Positions 8,087-12,503 of a stretch of DNA of 12,503 nt are shown in pieces. The notes below the pieces were generated by a model that was not told the origin of the DNA, made no database searches, and saw nothing but the letters and a program-made list of their open reading frames with translations. This DNA comes from Burkholderiaceae bacterium (GTDB taxonomy: Bacteria > Pseudomonadota > Gammaproteobacteria > Burkholderiales > Burkholderiaceae_C): the NCBI GenBank assembly GCA_017999135.1, contig JAGOBT010000045.1, positions 1 to 12,503 of the forward strand. Reading direction: 5' to 3'. Both the position numbers and the translations under genes were made by a program. Position 1 is the first letter of the stretch. The number at the start of each line of letters is the position of its first letter.

Positions 8087-9646
8087 ATGTTCCTTCGCTC
8101 ATTGCCCGTGCGCGCCAGCGTGCTGCTGTTCGTCGCCATTGCCACGGCTGGTGCCGCCCTGCTGGGCCTGCTGGCCCAGCAGCAGATCCGCCACAGCCAG
8201 GCCTTGTCGGACCGCTTGCTGGCCGACGTGCAACTGGTGCGCGCCGCAGGGCAGGTGGACATGGTGCATGACGGTCTGCTGGCCAACACCCGTGGCGCGT
8301 TGCTGGCCGGGCCGGGTGCGCCGGCCGCCAGCCAGGCCGCAGTGCGTGACGAGCTGGCCGACTTGCGCAAGACCCTGGCCGATGCCCTGCACCAGATGGT
8401 GGCGCATGCGGGTGATGACGCCGTGCAGCAGGCCGCCGACGACCTGCGCCCGGCCGTGGGCGCCTATGCCGATGCGGCGCAGGCGCTGGTGCAGGCGGCG
8501 CTGGCCGGCCAGCCCGCCGTGCCGGCGCTGCGCGACCGTTTCGAGGCCGACTTCAAGCAGCTGGAGGGGCGGCTGGACCAGCTGGGCCGGCTGATCGAGG
8601 CGGGTGCGGCCAGCCGGCTGGCCGAGCGTGATGCGCTGTTTGCGCGCCAGCGCCTGCTGGCAGGCAGCGTGGCAGGGGGCATGGTGGCGTTGCTGGCGGT
8701 GCTGGGCCTGCACTTTGCGCGCAGCCTGCGCAACCGCCTGGGCGCCGAGCCCGACCAGCTGTGCCGGTTTGCCCGGCGCATTGCCGACGGCGCCCTGGCC
8801 ACCCGCTTCGACACCCCGCCGCACGGCACCGACAGCGTGGCCGCCGCCCTGGAGAGCATGCGCGCCCAGCTGCGTGCCACGGTGCTGACCATCCGCGAAG
8901 GCGCCGACAGCGTGGCCACCGGCAGCGCGCAGATTGCCAGCGGCAACCAGGACCTGGCCGAGCGCACCAGCCGCCAGGCCTGCAGCCTGCAGGCGGCGGC
9001 CATCGGCATGGCCGAGGTGACGGGCAGCGCGCAGCAGACTGCGGCGCATGCCGAGAACGCCACCGCGCTGGCCGCCGAGTCCAGCGTGGTGGCGCAGCGG
9101 GGCGGCGAGGCGGTGCACCGTGTGGTGGCGACCATGGCCGAGATCGAGGCAGCCAGCCGCCGCATCGCCGACATCACCAACGTGATCGATGGCATCGCCT
9201 TCCAGACCAACATCCTGGCGCTGAACGCGGCGGTGGAAGCCGCGCGGGCCGGCACCCATGGCAGCGGCTTTGCGGTGGTGGCCAGCGAGGTGCGCAGCCT
9301 GGCCCAGCGCAGCGCCGACGCGGCCCATGAGATCAAGGACCTGATCGCCAGCAGCGTGGCCCAGGTGGCCGACGGCAGCCAGCAGGTGGCCGAGGCCGGT
9401 GCCACCATGGCCGAGATCTTTGCCCAGTTCGGCCGCGTGCAGGCGCTGGTGGCCGATATCAGCAGCGCCACCCGGCATCAGACCAGCGGCATTGCGCAGG
9501 TGGGTGACGCGGTGGGCGCGCTCGACCAGGGCACGCAGCAGAACGCGGCGCTGGTGGAAGAAAGCGCCGCCGCCGCCGGCATGCTGCGCGACCAGGCCAG
9601 CCGGCTGGCCGACGCGGTGGGCACCTTCAGGCTGGATCTGGCCTGA
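8087..9646 (+). CDS. Methyl-accepting chemotaxis protein
   Basis: A 519-residue transmembrane chemoreceptor. Helix 1 spans about residues 9-28, a four-helix-bundle-like periplasmic region follows, helix 2 spans about 190-211, then a HAMP-like segment ([20 protein letters not shown]) and the cytoplasmic coiled-coil signalling domain. The hairpin core [20 protein letters not shown] is typical and R387 is present, but the tip then reads GTHGSGF rather than the usual GEQGRGF. The first methylation helix lacks the usual Glu pair (SLQAA at 300-304), while the second keeps LVEES. No C-terminal CheR-tether pentapeptide is seen; the protein ends FRLDLA. ATG 8087 has GGAG nine bases upstream (8074-8077); in-frame GTG 8057 and ATG 8063 are alternatives without a ribosome site. 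The ligand is unknown. No che genes are in the window. Confidence 0.92.
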   Translation: MFLRSLPVRASVLLFVAIATAGAALLGLLAQQQIRHSQALSDRLLADVQLVRAAGQVDMVHDGLLANTRGALLAGPGAPAASQAAVRDELADLRKTLADALHQMVAHAGDDAVQQAADDLRPAVGAYADAAQALVQAALAGQPAVPALRDRFEADFKQLEGRLDQLGRLIEAGAASRLAERDALFARQRLLAGSVAGGMVALLAVLGLHFARSLRNRLGAEPDQLCRFARRIADGALATRFDTPPHGTDSVAAALESMRAQLRATVLTIREGADSVATGSAQIASGNQDLAERTSRQACSLQAAAIGMAEVTGSAQQTAAHAENATALAAESSVVAQRGGEAVHRVVATMAEIEAASRRIADITNVIDGIAFQTNILALNAAVEAARAGTHGSGFAVVASEVRSLAQRSADAAHEIKDLIASSVAQVADGSQQVAEAGATMAEIFAQFGRVQALVADISSATRHQTSGIAQVGDAVGALDQGTQQNAALVEESAAAAGMLRDQASRLADAVGTFRLDLA

Positions 9647-10640
9647 CGCCCTGCGCCGCCTGCGCCGCCTGCACGCCGGCCGGGTGGGTGGCGCTGCTGC
9701 GCCACTGCGCTGCCCGCAACCGCCGCGGCAGCGGCGGAATCTCGAAACGGGCCAGCTCCTGCACGGTGAAGCTCAGCGCCAGGATGGCGATGGGCAGGTA
9801 GTGCAGCGCCATCCACACGCCTGACAGCTCGTTGCCGGTGATGTGCGGCAGCAGCAGCGCGCCGCCCACCAGGCCCAGCGCGGTCAGCGTGGGGATGCTG
9901 CGCCGCAGCACCACACCCCAGCGGGCCGCCCGCCATTGGCTGTGGAACTGCGCCGGCGGCTGGGCCAGCACCTGCGCCAGGTGGCGCGCGGCCTGGTCCA
10001 GCGCCCGCTCGGCGGCCTGGGTGCGCGGCGCGCCACGGCCGCGCAGCCGCAGCTTGCTGGTCCAGCCGTCGGTGGCGGGCACCAGGCGCACCCAGTTCCA
10101 GCCCATCACCGCCAGCAGGTCGTCGGGCAGTGCCAGGCGTTCACCAGGGGCCGGGCGCAGCGTGATGTCGCCGGCCACGTTCTTCACGTTCATCACCGCC
10201 AGGCTGAAGCGCAGGCTGTCCACCCAGGCCTCGCCCTGGCGGAAGGTCAGCAGCGGCGGGCCGGCATGCGCGCTGGGCACCAGGTCATGGCTGCGGGCGA
10301 TGCGCCAGCCGGTGCCGGCATCGAAGTGGCGCGCCAGCGGCACCGCGTCCACCTGGGCCAGCAGGCGGGCCAGATCGGTGCCCATGGCCTGCAGCGTGGC
10401 GCCGGGGCCGTCGGCCACCTGCAGCACCCGCGTCAACCGGTGGTTGCCGCTTTCGTGGCATTCGAGCTGCAGGGTCTCGGTCAGTGCGGGGGTGCTGCCG
10501 CTGGCGGCGTGCTGCACCGGCTTGAAGTGCAGGCGGCGCGCCAGGCGGTCGCTGGCCGGCAGGTCCACCTGCCGGCCACTGCGGGTGAACGGTTCCACCA
10601 GACCCAGGATCTGGTGGTGGGTGAGCGGTGGGGTTGGCAT
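9627..10640 (-). CDS. Hypothetical membrane protein with two C-terminal helices
   Basis: A 337-residue protein that I do not recognise. Residues 1 to about 250 look soluble, with mixed Leu/Arg/Ala-rich segments and a region (about 155-200) containing [20 protein letters not shown]. Two hydrophobic segments follow, about 251-268 ([13 protein letters not shown]) and 275-293 ([17 protein letters not shown]), with a short GNELSG turn, then a basic tail. This predicts a C-terminal helical hairpin in the inner membrane with the large N-terminal part probably in the cytoplasm. There is no signal peptide. ATG 10640-10638 is the first in-frame start and has no clear Shine-Dalgarno. The stop lies inside the 3' end of the convergent chemoreceptor gene (20-base overlap). 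It is 68 bases downstream of the PEP-CTERM gene on the same strand and might be read from it. Confidence 0.75.
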   Translation of the reverse strand: MPTPPLTHHQILGLVEPFTRSGRQVDLPASDRLARRLHFKPVQHAASGSTPALTETLQLECHESGNHRLTRVLQVADGPGATLQAMGTDLARLLAQVDAVPLARHFDAGTGWRIARSHDLVPSAHAGPPLLTFRQGEAWVDSLRFSLAVMNVKNVAGDITLRPAPGERLALPDDLLAVMGWNWVRLVPATDGWTSKLRLRGRGAPRTQAAERALDQAARHLAQVLAQPPAQFHSQWRAARWGVVLRRSIPTLTALGLVGGALLLPHITGNELSGVWMALHYLPIAILALSFTVQELARFEIPPLPRRLRAAQWRSSATHPAGVQAAQAAQGVRPDPA

Positions 10641-10685
10641 GCGGCGGGGTGGCAGGGTGACCCGCGCATTCTGCGATGCCGGCGT

Positions 10686-10701
10686 GGCCGCTGCTGCGGC
10701 C
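10686..10701 (-). terminator. Perfect stem-loop just after the PEP-CTERM gene
   Basis: GGCCGC (10686-10691), TGCT, GCGGCC (10696-10701) form a six-base-pair stem with a four-base loop, starting eight bases beyond the PEP-CTERM stop codon on the minus strand. There is no T-tract after it, so it may be a weak or factor-dependent terminator or a 3'-end stabiliser between this gene and the next one downstream. Confidence 0.35.
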
Positions 10702-10708
10702 CGGAAGA

Positions 10709-11551
10709 TCAGCGCACGCGGCGCCGGGCAACGGCCGCGAGCCCGGCCAGGCCGGCCAGCATCAGGGCCAGGCGGGTCGGTTCGGGCACCGGGGCAGCGG
10801 CCTGCAGGCCGGCGAAGTCGAAGGCGACGCCGGAGTCATAGGCGGTGTCACCCCAGTTCACCACGCCGATCTGCAGCCGGTAGCTGCCGGTGGCGGCGAT
10901 GGTGTGGCGCGCCTCCAGCCAGCCGGTGTGGCCGCAGCCGTCGGCGTTGTCTTCCCAGCAACTGCCGTTGGAACCGCCCAGCGGCGACCAGTCGATCGGG
11001 TCGTCGGCGGTCTTGCTCTGGAAGCTGAAGGCGTCGAAGTCGACGATGGCCTCATCGGGGTCGAAGTCATCCTGGCCCACCACCCGGCCGGGGATGATCT
11101 TGCCCGCCTTGCTGTTGGTGCTCTGGGCGGTGAACAGCCAGGCCACCAGGCTGCCCTGGCCGTCGACCAGGCGGACCCAGGCGTAGTCGTCGTAGGCCTT
11201 GCCGTCGGTCGACACATACTGGAACTGCAGGCCCAGGCGCTGGCCGGCCGTGGCACTGAACAGGCCCGAGACGATCCTCGAGCCGTTGGTCTCGGTGCCG
11301 GTCTTGTTGCCGTCCAGCTGCAGCGGCGACACGCCCAGCGCGGCCGAGTTGGCCGTGGTCAGGTGGCCGTAGCGGGCGCTGCCCAGCGGGGGGAGGACGA
11401 TGTCGCCATCGGCCGCCGCGCTGCCGCACACGCCGGTGCACTGCCAGGTGGCCAGATCGGCCGGCAGCGCCACTTGCTGGGCCAGGGCGCCCAGAGGCAG
11501 CAGGGCGGCGGCAGCCAGCAGCCGGGCGGGTCGAGCAGAGCAGCGGATCAT
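10709..11551 (-). CDS. Secreted PEP-CTERM sorting-domain protein
   Basis: A 280-residue exported protein. The signal peptide has basic residues and a hydrophobic core (LLAAAALLPLG) with likely cleavage after ALA at residue 24. The C-terminus is a complete PEP-CTERM signal: V-P-E-P (255-258), a hydrophobic helix (about 260-275) and a final RRRVR. In this system an exosortase in the inner membrane recognises the tail and the protein goes to the cell surface or extracellular matrix. The mature part is acidic, rich in Asp/Gly/Ser/Thr, and looks like a beta-sandwich (inference). Four cysteines, C38/C42 and C198/C206, could form two disulphides. ATG 11551-11549 gives the signal peptide; no strong Shine-Dalgarno is seen. 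No exosortase or matrix-polysaccharide gene is in the window. The specific function is unknown. Confidence 0.9.
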   Translation of the reverse strand: MIRCSARPARLLAAAALLPLGALAQQVALPADLATWQCTGVCGSAAADGDIVLPPLGSARYGHLTTANSAALGVSPLQLDGNKTGTETNGSRIVSGLFSATAGQRLGLQFQYVSTDGKAYDDYAWVRLVDGQGSLVAWLFTAQSTNSKAGKIIPGRVVGQDDFDPDEAIVDFDAFSFQSKTADDPIDWSPLGGSNGSCWEDNADGCGHTGWLEARHTIAATGSYRLQIGVVNWGDTAYDSGVAFDFAGLQAAAPVPEPTRLALMLAGLAGLAAVARRRVR

Positions 11552-11576
11552 GGTGGTGTGCGGCGCAGTGGGAAGT

Positions 11577-11591
11577 GGCACACAGAGTGCC
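11577..11591 (-). promoter_or_regulatory. Sigma-54-like -24/-12 site, also a perfect dyad, upstream of the PEP-CTERM gene
   Basis: Reading the minus strand: GGCAC (11591-11587), TCTGT, GTGCC (11581-11577). The GG and GC pairs are ten bases apart, exactly the sigma-54 spacing; against TGGCAC-N5-TTGC the site is CGGCAC-N5-GTGC. Transcription would start near 11567, about 16 bases before the ATG. Sigma-54 control through the PrsK/PrsR pair has been reported for PEP-CTERM systems. The same bases form a perfect five-plus-five inverted repeat, so an operator is an alternative reading. Confidence 0.4.
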
Positions 11592-11649
11592 GTCGCCCGT
11601 GCCTGATACACCCGCCGTGGCCGCCTCCCCACAAGCGAGGGGGGTGTTG

Positions 11650-12503
11650 TCAGCGCCGGCCTTGCATGCCCTGCTGCAGCAGATGCAGCGCCTGGGCCAG
11701 GTCGGTGGCCTGCAGGTGCTCGGGCAGGCGGGCCAGCGCCGGTGCGGCCAGGTGGGCGCGCAGGTGGAAGCCGTCCTCGGCCTGTGCCTGCCTGGCGGCC
11801 AGGCCGGCCAGGCTGCCGGCGGTGGCCGGGCCGCCGGCAGCCAGGTGCTCGCCCAGCCGTGCGCACAGGTGGGCCACGGCCAGGCGCTGGCTGCTGGCGG
11901 CCGGCAGTTCACCGGGGGTGATGACCAGCAGCCGGTCGATCGCCCGCACCTCGTCGACGATGGCGGCCGGCAACCCCCATTCCTGCAGCAGCAGCGCACC
12001 GATTTCCGACGGGCCCAGGCCCAGCGCGTCCTGTGCGGCGCGGGTGCGGTCCAGCAGCGGGCCGCCGGCGGCCAGCGCACCAGCCTGCCGTTCGGCCAGC
12101 AGCGTGGCGGTGGCCAGGTGGCCCAGGAACGACAGCAGCACCTGCGCCACCAGGGCGCCGGCATCGGGCAGGCCCAGCTTGGCCGCCAGCCGGGTGCACA
12201 GCTCGCTGGCCAGCGCGCTGGCGTTCCAGATGCGGTCGTAGGCCTGCTTCAGCGCCGGGTTGGCGGGCTTGAAGGCATCGTCCAGCAGGTACTGCAGGCA
12301 GATGCTGCGCACCGTGTTCAGGCCCAGGAATGTGACAGCCTGGCCGATGCTGGACACCGGGCGCTTGAGCCCGTAATACGGCGCGTTGACGGTGGCCAGC
12401 ACCTTGGCGGCGATCTGCGCCTCGCCGGTGATCAGTTCGCTCAAGTCCTGGGAGCTGGCGCGATCCAGGAACTGCGGCGACAGCAGCTGGTGCAGCGCAG
12501 CCG
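11650..12503 (-). CDS. HDOD-domain protein (partial, N-terminus beyond right edge)
   Basis: About 283 residues are visible, from the right edge to the stop at 11650-11652; the start is outside the window. The visible N-terminal part is a typical HDOD domain: ITGEAQIAAKVLATVNAPYYG then PVSSIGQAVTFLGLNTVRSI, and later SFLGHLATATLLAE and LLQEWGLPAAIVDEVRAI. HDOD proteins are relatives of HD phosphohydrolases that usually lack the full metal-binding set and act in signalling, often near two-component, cyclic-di-GMP or motility functions. The C-terminal third (Ala/Leu-rich) has no recognisable domain. It is on the same strand as the PEP-CTERM gene but separated by 98 bases that include that gene's candidate promoter, so they are probably separate units. 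Confidence 0.88.
   Translation of the reverse strand, partial: AALHQLLSPQFLDRASSQDLSELITGEAQIAAKVLATVNAPYYGLKRPVSSIGQAVTFLGLNTVRSICLQYLLDDAFKPANPALKQAYDRIWNASALASELCTRLAAKLGLPDAGALVAQVLLSFLGHLATATLLAERQAGALAAGGPLLDRTRAAQDALGLGPSEIGALLLQEWGLPAAIVDEVRAIDRLLVITPGELPAASSQRLAVAHLCARLGEHLAAGGPATAGSLAGLAARQAQAEDGFHLRAHLAAPALARLPEHLQATDLAQALHLLQQGMQGRR

Noticed and set aside
10676..11600. Open plus-strand frame opposite the PEP-CTERM gene
   Set aside because: The minus frame has a signal peptide and a complete PEP-CTERM tail; the plus frame has no recognisable feature.
11624..11645. Possible terminator hairpin (CTCCCC...GGGGGG) between the HDOD and PEP-CTERM genes
   Set aside because: Only about four pairs align cleanly, the loop is large and there is no T-tract on the minus strand.

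Overview
The window is very GC-rich (about 70-75% in most genes), with strong G/C bias at third codon positions. Several gene families typical of environmental Burkholderiales are present: PEP-CTERM protein, FliA-type chemoreceptor promoter, HDOD protein, ACAD10/11-like acyl-CoA dehydrogenase. My best guess is a chromosomal segment from a betaproteobacterium of the Rubrivivax/Leptothrix/Ideonella/Roseateles type. This is inferred from composition and gene content only. No rRNA, tRNA, CRISPR array, insertion sequence or origin is visible.

Layout. (1) 1-431 (+) is the 3' end of an unrecognised gene. It converges on an OmpR-family response regulator (453-1142, -), and both stop codons lie inside one palindrome. 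(2) The regulator is divergent from a large membrane protein (1446-4826, +): two membrane helices around a periplasmic sensor region, three PAS domains, a SpoIIE/PP2C-type serine phosphatase and a C-terminal RsbW-like ATPase domain. The 303-base divergent region carries a perfect inverted repeat, TAGAGTGC facing outward on both sides, and a very C-rich leader. (3) 4897-5530 (+) is a lower-GC MntA-HepT toxin-antitoxin pair with overlapping genes. (4) 5556-7858 (-) is a compact two-gene unit encoding a TauD/TfdA-type Fe(II)/2-oxoglutarate dioxygenase followed by an ACAD10/11-like acyl-CoA dehydrogenase. (5) 8087-9646 (+) is a methyl-accepting chemotaxis protein preceded by a good sigma-28 (FliA) promoter candidate. 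(6) 9627-10640 (-) is a two-helix membrane protein of unknown function whose 3' end overlaps the chemoreceptor gene. (7) 10709-11551 (-) is a secreted PEP-CTERM protein with a sigma-54-like site/dyad just upstream. (8) 11650-12503 (-) is an HDOD-domain protein that runs off the right edge.

How they fit together. The window is dominated by signal transduction: OmpR regulator, multi-PAS phosphatase/kinase, chemoreceptor and HDOD protein. A stress/maintenance module (MntA-HepT), a small catabolic pair and a cell-surface protein are set among these. The most unusual parts are the phosphatase-kinase fusion, which has no STAS partner gene here and a changed ATP-site aspartate, its symmetric divergent control region, and the chemoreceptor with an altered signalling tip and methylation helix. 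No single element is clearly a new system. The regulator/phosphatase divergon is the best candidate for a closer look.
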